Both the position numbers and the translations under genes were made by a program. The notes under the pieces are model-generated. The model made no database searches and was not told the DNA's origin. It saw only the letters and a program-made list of their open reading frames with translations. From Streptomyces sp. NRRL S-244 (GTDB lineage: Bacteria; Actinomycetota; Actinomycetes; Streptomycetales; Streptomycetaceae): a stretch of DNA of 64,000 nt. Positions 33,761 to 42,196 of the stretch are shown here, piece after piece. The number at the start of each line of letters is the position of its first letter. Positions within the stretch are counted from its first letter, which is position 1. The stretch is from assembly GCF_000717915.1 (NCBI RefSeq), contig NZ_JOCX01000010.1, forward strand, positions 186,001 to 250,000. Direction: 5' to 3'.

Positions 33761-34822
33761 ATGGGGACCGTGGAGCGCAGGCGATGGAGGGGCGCGTCCG
33801 CCCTCACGCTGCTGTGTGCGACGGCGCTGCTGGCGGTGTCGGCCATGACGGGCACGGCCCAGGCGGCGCCGATGCCCGAGCCCGGCGCCAAGTCCCTTGA
33901 GCAGGTGCGCCAGGAGATCGACGAGCTGTACCGCCAGGCGGGCACGGCGACGGACGCGTACAACCTCGCGGAGAGCGAGGCCAAGGCGCAGTCCGCCAAG
34001 ATCGTCGAGATCGCGAAGCAGGTGGTGGCCGGCCAGGACCGGATCACGGCGCTGAAGAACCGCGCGGGGGCCGCCGCGCGCGCCCAGTACCGCTCGGGCG
34101 GGATGCCGGCCGGCGCCCAACTGGCGCTGAGCAACAGCCCGAGCCAGTTCCTCGACGGGGCGGACCGGATCCGCCAGGGCGAGAAGGCGACCACGGACCT
34201 GCTCTCCGAAATGAACCGCACGCAGAGCGACTTGCAGCAGTACGCGAAGGACGCGAGCGCGCAGTGGGAGAAGCTCGAAGCCAACCGGATCAAGCAGGAG
34301 ACCTCGAAGAAGCAGATCGAGGAGAAGATCAAGTCGGCCGAGTCGCTGGAGAGCAAGCTGGAGGCCGAGGCGAAGGCCCGGCTGATCCAGCTGGAGCAGG
34401 AAGCCCAGTACAAGGCCCAGACGGCGTGGCTGTCGACGGGCGTGCTGAAGGAGATCAACAGCTCGGCGTCGGAGTCGGGGAAGAAGGCGGTCCAGTACGC
34501 CACGGCGCAGATGGGCAAGCCGTACGTGTGGGGCGCCGAGGGACCGGACTCGTTCGACTGCTCCGGCCTCACCTCGCAGGCCTGGCGGGCGGCGGGCAAG
34601 GGCATCCCGCGCACCTCGCAGGAGCAGCTGCGGCTGCTGCCGAAGGTCGCGGTCAAGGACATGCGGCCGGGTGACCTGATCATCTACTTCGACGACGCGA
34701 GCCACGTCGGGATGTACGTCGGCGACGGCGCGATGATCCACGCCCCCCGCCCGGGCCGCAACGTCACCCTGGCCGGAGCCGGCTCGATGCCGATCAAGGC
34801 AGTGGTCCGCCCCGACGCGTGA
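33761..34822 (+). CDS. NlpC/P60 peptidoglycan hydrolase
   Basis: A 353-aa secreted cell-wall enzyme. Signal peptide ALTLLCATALLAVSAMTGTAQA; a long coiled-coil region (about 40-230, heptad-like LEQVRQEIDELYRQAG, LEAEAKARLIQLEQEAQYK) as in RipA-like proteins; and a C-terminal NlpC/P60 domain with catalytic Cys in DSFDCSGLTSQAW, His in SHVGMYVGDG and the third polar residue His in AMIHAPRPG. It should cut the D-Glu-diamino acid bond of stem peptides during growth or division. The upstream gap (33517-33760) is GC-rich and carries TCAGATCTGA palindrome at 33717-33726. Confidence 0.92.
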   Translation: MGTVERRRWRGASALTLLCATALLAVSAMTGTAQAAPMPEPGAKSLEQVRQEIDELYRQAGTATDAYNLAESEAKAQSAKIVEIAKQVVAGQDRITALKNRAGAAARAQYRSGGMPAGAQLALSNSPSQFLDGADRIRQGEKATTDLLSEMNRTQSDLQQYAKDASAQWEKLEANRIKQETSKKQIEEKIKSAESLESKLEAEAKARLIQLEQEAQYKAQTAWLSTGVLKEINSSASESGKKAVQYATAQMGKPYVWGAEGPDSFDCSGLTSQAWRAAGKGIPRTSQEQLRLLPKVAVKDMRPGDLIIYFDDASHVGMYVGDGAMIHAPRPGRNVTLAGAGSMPIKAVVRPDA

Positions 34823-35007
34823 CCGCCGCCTGCGGCGAGGGAACCCCGGAGGGTCGGACTGCGTCTCGTTGGTCGGGACATCGATCACGCATGCCGTGAC
34901 GTTTCTCATTCAGTGGGCACCCAGTGAGGCGGACTTTCCCCCGCGATAACGGCATATGACTGCGGCCCTGGCCCAGAACGCCATTCCGCTTCCCGGCCAC
35001 CGCCCGC

Positions 35008-35013
35008 TAGGGT
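35008..35013 (+). promoter_or_regulatory. Candidate -10 box for the receiver-phosphatase gene
   Basis: TAGGGT (35008-35013) lies 18 bp after TTCCGC (34984-34989), giving a plausible promoter whose transcript would start near 35020 and carry a purine-rich ribosome-binding region (35030-35050). Confidence 0.35.
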
Positions 35014-35055
35014 CTGCCGGACGCACCCTCGGGGGGAGGGAAGGAACCGGAGACG

Positions 35056-36378
35056 ATGGCCGTACCCGTACCGCGGCAGAGGGACACCCCCGCCACGGAG
35101 AGCGCTCAGGCAATCCCGCAGGCGATCCCGCAGACAATCGCGCAGGCATCCCCGCCGGCGGCCGCGCACGCCACCGCACCCCAGGCGTCCCTGACCCTGC
35201 TGGTGATCGAGGACGACCCCGCGGGCGGGCTCACCGTCCCCGAGATCCTCGACGCCGACCGGCACCGCATCCGCCTCCGCACCGCCCGCAACCTCACCGA
35301 GGCCGCACGCCTGCTCACCCACGACGTGCACTGCATCCTGCTCGACCTCTCCCTCCCCGCCACCGGATCCACGACGGCGGGCGGCGCGCGCACCGCCGTC
35401 GTCGACCAGTTGGACACCCTCCGCGAGGTGCTGCGGATCGCGCCCCGCCACGCCGTGCTCGTCCTCACCGCCGAGGCCGACGCCGAGCGCGCCGCCGAGG
35501 CCGTACGGGTCGGCGCGCAGGACTTCCTCTTCCGCGACGAGCTCGACGGCCGCCTGCTGAGCCGGGCGATCCGCTACGCCGTGGAGAGAAAGCGGGCGGA
35601 CATCGCCCAGTACAAGCTCGCAGAATCGAAACTTCGGGCCCAGGAGAACGCCCGCCTGGAGCGGGGCCTGCTCCCCAACCCCCTCCTCGAAGGCTCCGAT
35701 CTCCGCTTCGCCGCCCGCTACCGCCCCGGCCGCAGCCGCGCCCTCCTCGGCGGGGACTTCTACGACACCGTCCGCACCCCCGACGGCACCGTCCACGCCA
35801 TGATCGGCGACGTCTGCGGCCACGGCCCCGACGAGGCCGCCCTCGGCGTCGAGCTCCGCATCGCCTGGCGCGCCCTGACCCTGGCCGGCCTCTGCGGCGA
35901 CGACCTGCTGTCGACCCTCCAGGAGGTCCTGGAGGTGGAGCGCCCCGGCGACGAGATCTTCGCGACCCTGTGCACGGTCGACATCTCCCCCGACGGCCGC
36001 CGCGCCGGCCTGTGCCTGGCCGGCCATCCGGCCCCGCTGATATCCCGGCCGGGCCGCCGCGCGCAGCTCCTCCCGTACGAGAACAGCGGCCCGGCGCTCG
36101 GCCTGCTGCCCAAGGCCCGATGGCCGCGCCGCCAGGTCGAGCTGGGCGGCACCTGGAGCCTGATGCTCTACACCGACGGCCTGATCGAAGGCCGCATCGG
36201 CGAGGGCAAGGAGCGGCTGGGGCAGGACGGGATGGTCGAGATGATCAACCGGCACCTCGACCGCGGCCTGAGCGGCGAGGGCCTGCTGGAGGCCTCCGTC
36301 ACCGAGGCCCGGCGCCTCAACGGCGGCGAGCTCACCGACGACGTGGCCGTGGTGCTGCTCTCGCGCAACGAATCCTGA
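35056..36378 (+). CDS. Response regulator-PP2C phosphatase fusion (RsbU-like)
   Basis: A 440-aa two-domain protein. The N-terminus has QAIPQAIPQTIAQA repeats. The receiver domain (about 47-170) shows LLVIEDDPAGG, phospho-acceptor Asp in CILLDLSLPA and the AQDFLFRDE Lys-replaced loop. The PP2C/SpoIIE phosphatase domain (about 200-438) contains RYRPGRSRALLGGDFYDTV, MIGDVCGHGPDEAALG and LMLYTDGLIEGRIGEG, holding the Mn-binding Asp residues, and ends LTDDVAVVLLSRNES. Such proteins dephosphorylate anti-anti-sigma factors and so release stress sigma factors of the SigB type. No partner sigma or anti-sigma gene is adjacent. Confidence 0.9.
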   Translation: MAVPVPRQRDTPATESAQAIPQAIPQTIAQASPPAAAHATAPQASLTLLVIEDDPAGGLTVPEILDADRHRIRLRTARNLTEAARLLTHDVHCILLDLSLPATGSTTAGGARTAVVDQLDTLREVLRIAPRHAVLVLTAEADAERAAEAVRVGAQDFLFRDELDGRLLSRAIRYAVERKRADIAQYKLAESKLRAQENARLERGLLPNPLLEGSDLRFAARYRPGRSRALLGGDFYDTVRTPDGTVHAMIGDVCGHGPDEAALGVELRIAWRALTLAGLCGDDLLSTLQEVLEVERPGDEIFATLCTVDISPDGRRAGLCLAGHPAPLISRPGRRAQLLPYENSGPALGLLPKARWPRRQVELGGTWSLMLYTDGLIEGRIGEGKERLGQDGMVEMINRHLDRGLSGEGLLEASVTEARRLNGGELTDDVAVVLLSRNES

Positions 36379-36383
36379 CGGGG

Positions 36384-36731
36384 TCAGCGCCCGCCGTTGT
36401 ACGGGCCGTACGGACCGTCGCTGCTGCTCCCACCGCTGCGCCGGCCGCCCCGGCCACCGCCCGAGACCTGCTTGAGGGCCGGGCGTACGTCGACGAAGAA
36501 CACGATGGTGGCCACGAGGCCGGCGATCTCCAGGAACAGCATCCCCAGGAAGAAGTCCACCAGCACGGTGACCCCGAGGATGACCAGCCAGAACGTCTTG
36601 GTCTGCTTGTCGGCGGCGCGGTACGCGTCCTCGCGCGCCAGCAGCGCGAAGACGAAGGCCACGACGGCGAGTGCCAGCATGGCGAACCCGAGCAACGGAA
36701 GCACTCCGTTATCGAACCCGTTCATCAACAT
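36384..36731 (-). CDS. DUF2516 membrane protein
   Basis: A 115-aa protein with three membrane helices (VLPLLGFAMLALAVVAFVFALLA, TFWLVILGVTVLVDFFLG, MLFLEIAGLVATIVFFVDVRPAL) and a Gly/Ser-rich cytoplasmic tail ending PYGPYNGGR. The family DUF2516 is restricted to actinobacteria and has no known function. Two in-frame ATGs (36731 and 36725) are possible; 36731 has a GAAGGCGG upstream. It is downstream of the HbhA-like and Xre genes in a conserved streptomycete order. Confidence 0.87.
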   Translation of the reverse strand: MLMNGFDNGVLPLLGFAMLALAVVAFVFALLAREDAYRAADKQTKTFWLVILGVTVLVDFFLGMLFLEIAGLVATIVFFVDVRPALKQVSGGGRGGRRSGGSSSDGPYGPYNGGR

Positions 36732-36822
36732 CGCCTGACCGCCTTCTCACGCCTGCACGCCTGATGCCGCCTGATGCCGCTTGCCTCCACGCTACCGGCA
36801 GAGCGGCCCTCGCAAACAACAA

Positions 36823-36853
36823 CGGGCCGGACACCGCACTGGTGCCCGGCCCG
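36823..36853 (-). terminator. Terminator after the HbhA-like gene
   Basis: CGGGCCGG and CACC arms (36823-36835) pair with GGTG and CCGGCCCG (36841-36853), with one mismatch and a 5-nt loop, 12 bp after the stop. Confidence 0.75.
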
Positions 36854-36864
36854 CCGTCACGGTT

Positions 36865-37437
36865 TCAGCTCTCGTCGCCGGCGACGACGGCGGCCTTCTT
36901 CACGTTGTTCTTGCGCGTCGCGGTCCGCCGGGCGGCGGGCTTCTCGTCGGCCGAGAAGCCGGCGGCGGGCTCCCCCGCGGCCTCCTGCTCCGGCTGCTCC
37001 TGCTTGGGCTCGACGGCGACCGCGATGTCGACGATCTCCTCCGAGACCTCGCCGCGCCACGTCCGTACGGCCTGCTCGCCGTGCTCGGCGACCTTGTCGT
37101 ACGTCTCCTTGGCGCGCACCGCGTACTCGGCGGCCACGCCGACCCCGCGCAGCGCCAGGTCCTGCGCGGTCTCCCCGAGCTTCTTCGGGTCGATCGCGGT
37201 CAGCACCTCGGCGAACTTGGCGGTGACCGCCTCCTGCGCCTCGCGCGCCTTGTCCTGCACGATCTTCGGGTCGGTGTTCTTCACGGCCTCGATGCGCGCG
37301 GGAGCCTCGGCGCGCAGCTGCTCGATGAGCCCGGGCACCTTCTTGGCCTGCTGCACCGCGAGGTCGGCGGTGCCGGCGGCGAAGTAGAGCGGCGTCGGGT
37401 CGGTGAGGGTCTTCTTCAGGTCATCGGCGATGGCCAT
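36865..37437 (-). CDS. Heparin-binding haemagglutinin-like (HbhA-like) protein
   Basis: A 190-aa mostly helical protein. The N-terminal half (MAIADDLKKTLTDPTPLYFAAGTADLAVQQAKKVPGLIEQLRA) and coiled-coil centre resemble mycobacterial HbhA, an adhesin and lipid-associated protein; the C-terminus (ARRTATRKNNVKKAAVVAG) is short and basic, weaker than the Lys/Pro/Ala repeats of HbhA. There is no signal peptide. In saprophytic streptomycetes a role in lipid or cell-surface organisation is possible but unproven. It follows the Xre gene by 26 bp, so both are likely in one unit. Confidence 0.78.
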   Translation of the reverse strand: MAIADDLKKTLTDPTPLYFAAGTADLAVQQAKKVPGLIEQLRAEAPARIEAVKNTDPKIVQDKAREAQEAVTAKFAEVLTAIDPKKLGETAQDLALRGVGVAAEYAVRAKETYDKVAEHGEQAVRTWRGEVSEEIVDIAVAVEPKQEQPEQEAAGEPAAGFSADEKPAARRTATRKNNVKKAAVVAGDES

Positions 37438-37463
37438 GGTGGCTGGTCCTCCCGGATCACAGT

Positions 37464-37874
37464 TCAGTTCGTAGGGTGCATCGCGTCGTCCCCGCCGGAC
37501 GGGTCGGACGGATCGGCCGGGTCGGCCTCGGCCGCGTTCTCCTTGCGGAACGAGTCGTAGATCTGGAGCAGCACCTGCTTCTGCCGCTCGTTGATGGACG
37601 GGTCGCCGAGTATGACGGCCCGCGTCTCGACCTCGTCGCGATCGCGCTCGTCGAGGATCCCGGCCTGCACGTACAGCGTCTCCGCGGAGATCCGCAGCGC
37701 CTTGGCCAGCTGCTGGAGGATGTCCGCGCTCGGCTTGCGCAGCCCGCGCTCGATCTGGCTCAGGTACGGATTCGACACCCCCGCCGCATCGGCCAGCTGC
37801 CGCAGCGAAAGCTGGGCCTGCCGCCGCTGCTCACGGAGGTATTCGCCGAGATTTCCGACGTTGAGCGATGCCAT
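37464..37874 (-). CDS. Xre/HTH_3 family transcriptional regulator
   Basis: A 136-aa regulator. The helix-turn-helix (LGEYLREQRRQAQLSLRQLADAAGVSNPYLSQIERGLRKPSADILQQLAKALRISAETLYVQAG, residues about 9-72) is followed by ERDRDEVETRAVILGDPSINERQKQVLLQIYDSF, a conserved dimerisation/effector segment in actinobacterial members, and an acidic tail. A perfect palindrome 30 bp upstream is a strong candidate autoregulatory site. ATG at 37874 matches the MASLNVGNLGEYLR start of the family. Confidence 0.9.
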   Translation of the reverse strand: MASLNVGNLGEYLREQRRQAQLSLRQLADAAGVSNPYLSQIERGLRKPSADILQQLAKALRISAETLYVQAGILDERDRDEVETRAVILGDPSINERQKQVLLQIYDSFRKENAAEADPADPSDPSGGDDAMHPTN

Positions 37875-37903
37875 GCCCCGATCCTGCCGCACTCTGCTAA
37901 CTA

Positions 37904-37923
37904 TTGCAAGCACCTGCTTGCAA
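37904..37923. promoter_or_regulatory. Palindromic operator upstream of the Xre gene
   Basis: TTGCAAGC-ACCT-GCTTGCAA (37904-37923) has perfect 8-bp arms and lies between the VOC gene stop and the Xre start, 30 bp from the ATG. On the minus strand TTGCAA..TAGTTA could be overlapping promoter elements. It is likely the binding site of the Xre regulator itself. Confidence 0.65.
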
Positions 37924-37925
37924 AA

Positions 37926-38345
37926 TCACCCACGAGCGCGGGGCTGGTTGAAGCGGAGCATGTTGCCGGCCGGGTCGCGGAAGGCGCAGTCGCGGACGCC
38001 GTACGGCTGGTCGGCCGGCTCCTGGAGCACCTCGCCGCCGGCGGCCCGGATGCGTTCGAAGGCGGCGTCGACGTCGTCGGTGGAGAAGATCACCCCGCGC
38101 AGCATGCCCTTGGCCAGCAGTTCGGCCATCGCCCGCTTGTCGGCGGGCGCCGCGTTCGGGTTGGCGGCCGGCGGTTCGAGGACGATCTCCACGTCCGGCT
38201 GCGCGGGCGAGCCGACGGTCACCCAGCGCATCCCCTCGAACGCCACGTCGTTGCGCACCTCCAGGCCGAGGGCGTCGCGGTAGAAGGCGAGCGCCTTTTC
38301 GTGGTCGTCGACCGCGATGAAGCACTGGGACAGCTTGATTTCCAT
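37926..38345 (-). CDS. VOC-family (glyoxalase-like) protein
   Basis: A 139-aa vicinal-oxygen-chelate fold protein made of two beta-alpha-beta-beta-beta modules: IKLSQCFIAVDDHEKALAFYRDALGLEVRND and the second half LRGVIFSTDDVDAAFERIRAAGGEVLQEPADQPYGVRDCAFRDPAGNMLRFNQP. Metal-ligand positions resemble those of glyoxalase/bleomycin-resistance relatives. It may inactivate or isomerise a small molecule. The upstream AraC-type gene ends 10 bp before it, so regulator and enzyme form a two-gene unit. Confidence 0.87.
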   Translation of the reverse strand: MEIKLSQCFIAVDDHEKALAFYRDALGLEVRNDVAFEGMRWVTVGSPAQPDVEIVLEPPAANPNAAPADKRAMAELLAKGMLRGVIFSTDDVDAAFERIRAAGGEVLQEPADQPYGVRDCAFRDPAGNMLRFNQPRARG

Positions 38346-38355
38346 GCCACCGACG

Positions 38356-38793
38356 CTAAGCGCGGGCGGCGGATTCCGCTTCCGGGCCGCTCTCGGCCGG
38401 GCCGTTCCTGACCGGCCGCGTGAGGATCTTGGCGATGCACGCCGGAATGGCCGCGCCCGGTTCGTGGCTGCGGGCCCGGTACGCGCTCGGGCTCTCGCCG
38501 ACCAGCTCGGTGAAGCGGGAGCTGAACGACCCCAGCGAGGTGCAGCCGACCTCGAAGCAGACCTCCGTCACGCTCAGGTCGCCGCGCCGCAGCAGCGCCT
38601 TGGCCCGCTCGACGCGGCGCGTCATCAGGTAGCTGTACGGGGTCTCCCCGAAGGCGGCCCGGAAGCTGCGGGAGAAGTGCCCCGGCGACATCAGGGCCAC
38701 GCGCGCCAGCTCGGCCACGTCGAGGGGGCGCGCGTACTCGCGGTCCATCATGTCCCGGGCCCGGCGCAGCCGTACGAGGTCCTCAAGCGTCAC
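38356..38793 (-). CDS. AraC-family transcriptional regulator
   Basis: A 145-aa protein consisting almost only of the AraC/XylS DNA-binding domain: two helix-turn-helix motifs, LDVAELARVALMSPGHFSRSFRAAFGETPYSYLMTRRVERAKALLRRGDLSVTEVCFEVGCTSLGSFSSRFTELVGESPSAYRAR. There is no ligand-binding domain, as in many short streptomycete AraC proteins linked to VOC genes. GTG at 38793 begins MTLEDLVRLRRARD. It lies 10 bp upstream of the VOC gene and probably controls it. Confidence 0.88.
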   Translation of the reverse strand: MTLEDLVRLRRARDMMDREYARPLDVAELARVALMSPGHFSRSFRAAFGETPYSYLMTRRVERAKALLRRGDLSVTEVCFEVGCTSLGSFSSRFTELVGESPSAYRARSHEPGAAIPACIAKILTRPVRNGPAESGPEAESAARA

Positions 38794-38909
38794 CCTGCCA
38801 GCGTACGGCGATGCCGGCGCCGGCGGGAGCCCGTGACCCCGCCGGCCGTGGGCCGCGCCCCGCCAACTCGTCACCCCCGCCGACGCGTTGTCCGTGCGAT
38901 GGCCCCGGT

Positions 38910-39686
38910 CTAGGCGGCGCGCGTGCCGATCGCCAGCGTCGCGTGCAGGTCCTCCGACGTGGTGGCGCGGACCGCCAGGCCTGCCGCCACGAGGGCCGAG
39001 GCCGTACGGGGGGACTGGCGGGCGCTCGTCTCGATCAGCAGGCGACCGCCCGGTGCCAGCCACGGCAGGGCCCCCGCCGCGACCCGGCGGTGGATGTCCA
39101 GGCCGTCCGGGCCGCCGTCCAGGGAGGTCAGCGGCTCGTGGTCGCGGGCCTCCGCCGGGAGCAGCCCGATCTCCTCCGTCGGTACGTACGGGGCGTTGAC
39201 CAGCAGCAGGTCCACCCGCCCGCGCAGCGAGTCCGGCAGCGCCGCGTACAGGTCGCCCTCGTGGACCTGCCCGCCGTACGGGGCCACGTTCAGCCGCGCG
39301 TACGCCAGCGCCGCCGGGTCGATGTCCGCCGCGTGCAGTTCCACCCGGGGGCCCAGCTGCGCCGCCACCGCCGCGCCCAGCGCGCCGACCCCGCAGCACA
39401 GGTCCAGTACGACGGCGTCCGGCCGGCCCAGGGCCACGGCCTCCTGCACCAGGAACTCGGTGCGCCGGCGCGGTACGAAGGCCCCCTCGCCCACGCGCAT
39501 GCGCAGCCCGCAGAACTCCGCCCAGCCGACGACGTGTTCCAGCGGTTCGCCGCCGGCCCGGCGGGCCACCAGGTCCGCCAGGTGCCCGTCGTCCTCGGCG
39601 GCGGCCGTCAGCAGCTGCGCCTCCTCCTCCGCGAAGACGCAGCCCGCCGCCCGAAGGGTTTCCACAATCGAAGTCACTGATTCCAT
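38910..39686 (-). CDS. PrmC/HemK-like methyltransferase (NAPY variant)
   Basis: A 258-aa SAM-dependent methyltransferase with the layout of glutamine N5-methyltransferases: an N-terminal helical part (SIVETLRAAGCVFAEEEAQLLTAAAEDDGHLADLVARRAGGEPLEHVVGWAEF), the segment GAFVPRRRTEFLVQEAV, motif I VLDLCCGVGALGAAVAAQLG and the catalytic loop LLLVNAPYVPTEEIGLLP. The family motif NPPY is here NAPY, which may change substrate from class I release factors. It lies 5 bp after the Eis-like gene and is probably co-transcribed with it. Confidence 0.85.
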   Translation of the reverse strand: MESVTSIVETLRAAGCVFAEEEAQLLTAAAEDDGHLADLVARRAGGEPLEHVVGWAEFCGLRMRVGEGAFVPRRRTEFLVQEAVALGRPDAVVLDLCCGVGALGAAVAAQLGPRVELHAADIDPAALAYARLNVAPYGGQVHEGDLYAALPDSLRGRVDLLLVNAPYVPTEEIGLLPAEARDHEPLTSLDGGPDGLDIHRRVAAGALPWLAPGGRLLIETSARQSPRTASALVAAGLAVRATTSEDLHATLAIGTRAA

Positions 39687-39691
39687 CGCTC

Positions 39692-40936
39692 TCAGAAGAT
39701 GTCCGGGCACCACGGGCGGCGCGCCGTGCGGAACACCGCGTCCGCGAGCGCCAGCGCCCCCGGCCGCTCCTCCACGATCCGCCCGAGCGCGCCGAGCCGC
39801 ACCGCCGACGCGTCGCCGAGGTACAGGGAGCCCAGCGCCGACGCGTCGAGCCGCAGGTCCGCCGGCTCCTCGGTCGCCGTGCACTCCCCCGTGCCCGCGT
39901 CCAGACGGTAACGCCCCGCGGCCGGACCCGCCGGGTCCGTCACCTCCAGTACGAGGACCCCGGGCACGGCGTACGTCCGCGCGACCAGCGCCCGTACGAC
40001 GTCCAGCACGCGTACCCACAGGAAGTCCGAGGCCGTCACGATCCCGGCCGCACGCGGGTCGGGCAGCAGCTGCGCGACGAGGTCGTCGGGGGCGCGGTAG
40101 CCGGTCCGGACCTTCAGCACCCAGTCGATCGAGCACAGGAAGTGCCACAGCGCGCGCTCCGCGTCCGGGGTGACCGCGATCAGGTCCTTGACCTGCACGG
40201 TGTTGAGGGGGACCTTCCCGTCCGTCCAGTGCGCGTCGGACCCGTACACGGCGAGGCCGGCCGGCTCGCCCTCCGCCGTCCGGTACACGGCGTGGAACTT
40301 CTCCTGGTACGGGCGGGTGGAGACCTCCTCCAGCCCGGTGGCCAGGCTCCACCAGCGCGCGTCCCGGCCGACCGTGCCGGGCGAGAGCGCCCGCAGCCGC
40401 TCGTGCAGCCCGGGGCCGATCGTGCGCGCCTCGGCCGCGTCCACCAGCTCGATCCGGCCGCCGTCCGCGGGCCCGGACCAGCGCGGGTCGAGGCCGGTGC
40501 GGCTCACGTCGATCTCCCACTCGGCGATCGATGCGGCGGGCCCGTACCCGTACCGCCCGTAGATCGGGTACTCGGCGGCGATCAGCGTGGACACGACGTC
40601 GCCGCGCGCCTGCGCGGCCGCCAGCTCGGTGGCCATCATCCGGGTCAGCAGGCCGCGCCGGCGGTGCGTGGGCAGCACGGCGACGTTGGTGACGGCGCTC
40701 GCGGCCACGGTCGCCCCGCCCGGGACGGTCAGCTCCTGGGCGAAGGACCGGAAGGTGGCCACGCAGCGGCCGGTGGAGGAGTCGAAGGCGCCCAGCGTGC
40801 GGCCGAGGTCGCCGTACTTGGCCCGCTGGGCCACGTCGGACTCGGTGACGCGGTCGGGGCGCAGGAAGCCGGTGTTCACGGCCCGGAGCCACTCGGGGAG
40901 TTCGGATTCGGCGATCGGCCGCACGTCAGCACTCAT
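39692..40936 (-). CDS. Eis-like GNAT acetyltransferase
   Basis: A 414-aa protein of the Eis (enhanced intracellular survival) family. Two tandem GNAT domains and a C-terminal sterol-carrier-protein-like domain are expected; the first GNAT motif is [53 protein letters not shown] and the final Eis-type DIF-like terminus is WCPDIF. Mycobacterial Eis multi-acetylates aminoglycosides and peptides; streptomycete homologues have similar activity in vitro but unknown native targets. The gene is upstream of the methyltransferase with a 5-bp gap. Confidence 0.88.
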   Translation of the reverse strand: MSADVRPIAESELPEWLRAVNTGFLRPDRVTESDVAQRAKYGDLGRTLGAFDSSTGRCVATFRSFAQELTVPGGATVAASAVTNVAVLPTHRRRGLLTRMMATELAAAQARGDVVSTLIAAEYPIYGRYGYGPAASIAEWEIDVSRTGLDPRWSGPADGGRIELVDAAEARTIGPGLHERLRALSPGTVGRDARWWSLATGLEEVSTRPYQEKFHAVYRTAEGEPAGLAVYGSDAHWTDGKVPLNTVQVKDLIAVTPDAERALWHFLCSIDWVLKVRTGYRAPDDLVAQLLPDPRAAGIVTASDFLWVRVLDVVRALVARTYAVPGVLVLEVTDPAGPAAGRYRLDAGTGECTATEEPADLRLDASALGSLYLGDASAVRLGALGRIVEERPGALALADAVFRTARRPWCPDIF

Positions 40937-40999
40937 AACCGGCCACGCTAACCGCCGCCCCGGCCCCCGTCGCCCGAATTACGGTCCCGGGCCGACGGG

Positions 41000-41593
41000 C
41001 TACACCAGCAGGTCGTCCACCTGTGCCTCCCCTTCCCGGTAGCGGCGGGTGATCTCCGTACTGCAGTCGTCCGCCGTGCGCTGCAACTGCTGCCGGCGCC
41101 GCGAGACCTGCTGCTCGTACCGCACCAACCGGCCCATCGCGTCGTGCAGTTCGCCGTCCGTGCGGGCTACCAGGTCCGACAGCTCCACATCGGACAGCAT
41201 CTCCGCCGCCAGCAGCCGGAACTCCTCGCTCTGCGGGGTGCAGAGCGTGACGTGCCGGGCGGAGGCGCTGCGGCTGGAAGGCGCGTCGGCGAGGATCTCC
41301 GAGAGCCGGTCGACCACCGGCGGCTCCGGGGTCACCGGCGCCTCCGGGTCGCTGCGCCGGGCCAGTTCGGCACGCAGGATGTCGATCCGGCCCTGGAGGA
41401 GTCTGCGTACGTAGCTCAGATCGGCCTCGTCGCGCTGCGCGTCGCGGCGCAGCGCACGCAGCTCCGACAGCCCGAGCGCGGTCGCGGGCGTGGTCAGCGC
41501 CAGCTCCCCACCCGTGCGCTGCGCGGGTGGTCGGACCGCGCCCGTCGGAGTGGCCGCGGGTGATGCAGGTACGGAGGTACCAGAAGTATTCAT
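41000..41593 (-). CDS. rsiG: RsiG, c-di-GMP-dependent anti-sigma factor for WhiG
   Basis: A 197-aa coiled-coil-forming protein. It carries two copies of the c-di-GMP-binding motif E(X)3S(X)2R(X)3Q(X)3D exactly as defined for RsiG: E56-S60-R63-Q67-D71 and E160-S164-R167-Q171-D175, one on each of two long antiparallel helices. RsiG binds a c-di-GMP dimer and then sequesters the sporulation sigma factor WhiG, delaying differentiation into spores. ATG at 41593 follows a disordered Thr/Pro lead. whiG is not in the window. Confidence 0.93.
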   Translation of the reverse strand: MNTSGTSVPASPAATPTGAVRPPAQRTGGELALTTPATALGLSELRALRRDAQRDEADLSYVRRLLQGRIDILRAELARRSDPEAPVTPEPPVVDRLSEILADAPSSRSASARHVTLCTPQSEEFRLLAAEMLSDVELSDLVARTDGELHDAMGRLVRYEQQVSRRRQQLQRTADDCSTEITRRYREGEAQVDDLLV

Positions 41594-41754
41594 GTGAACG
41601 TGTCCGTCCCCTCGACCGGTGCATGGGGTCTCCCCGGCCCGTGGGACCGGAGGGAAGCACCGCCTGCGTGCATCGTGCCACTCTCCGTGGTGCAGGTGCA
41701 GTCCCACGCCACCCGATCGGCCCCTGATGGGTGCACGCCTGATACACAGGTGGT

Positions 41755-42180
41755 ATGCGAGCAGTGGTGCAGAGGGTGGACGGCGCGAGCGTCGTCGTGG
41801 CCGGCGAGACCGTGGGCGAGATCGTCGGCGAGGGGCTGTGCGTACTGGTGGGGGTGACCCACGACGACACCCCGGAGAAGGCGGCGCAGCTGGCGCGCAA
41901 GCTGTGGTCCGTACGGATCCTGGAGGCGGAGAAGTCCTGCAGCGACGTGAACGCGCCGCTGCTGGTGATCTCGCAGTTCACGCTCTACGGGGACGCCCGC
42001 AAGGGCCGGCGCCCCACCTGGAACGCGGCGGCGCCGGGCGAGGTCGCCGAGCCGCTCGTCGACGAGGTCGTCGCGCAGCTGCGCGCGCTGGGGGCGACGG
42101 TGGAGACGGGCCGGTTCGGCGCGGACATGCGGGTCTCGCTCACCAACCACGGCCCGTTCACCATCGTCATCGACATCTGA
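41755..42180 (+). CDS. dtd: D-aminoacyl-tRNA deacylase
   Basis: A 141-aa homodimeric editing enzyme that hydrolyses D-aminoacyl-tRNAs. The start [15 protein letters not shown], the catalytic [15 protein letters not shown] (with the key Thr) and the C-terminal [14 protein letters not shown] are diagnostic; the usual NxGPVT is here NHGPFT. It protects translation from D-amino acids. The gene is divergent from rsiG (161 bp between starts) and converges with ygfZ, with 16 bp between stop codons. Confidence 0.94.
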   Translation: MRAVVQRVDGASVVVAGETVGEIVGEGLCVLVGVTHDDTPEKAAQLARKLWSVRILEAEKSCSDVNAPLLVISQFTLYGDARKGRRPTWNAAAPGEVAEPLVDEVVAQLRALGATVETGRFGADMRVSLTNHGPFTIVIDI

Positions 42181-42196
42181 GCCGACGGGTCCGCCG

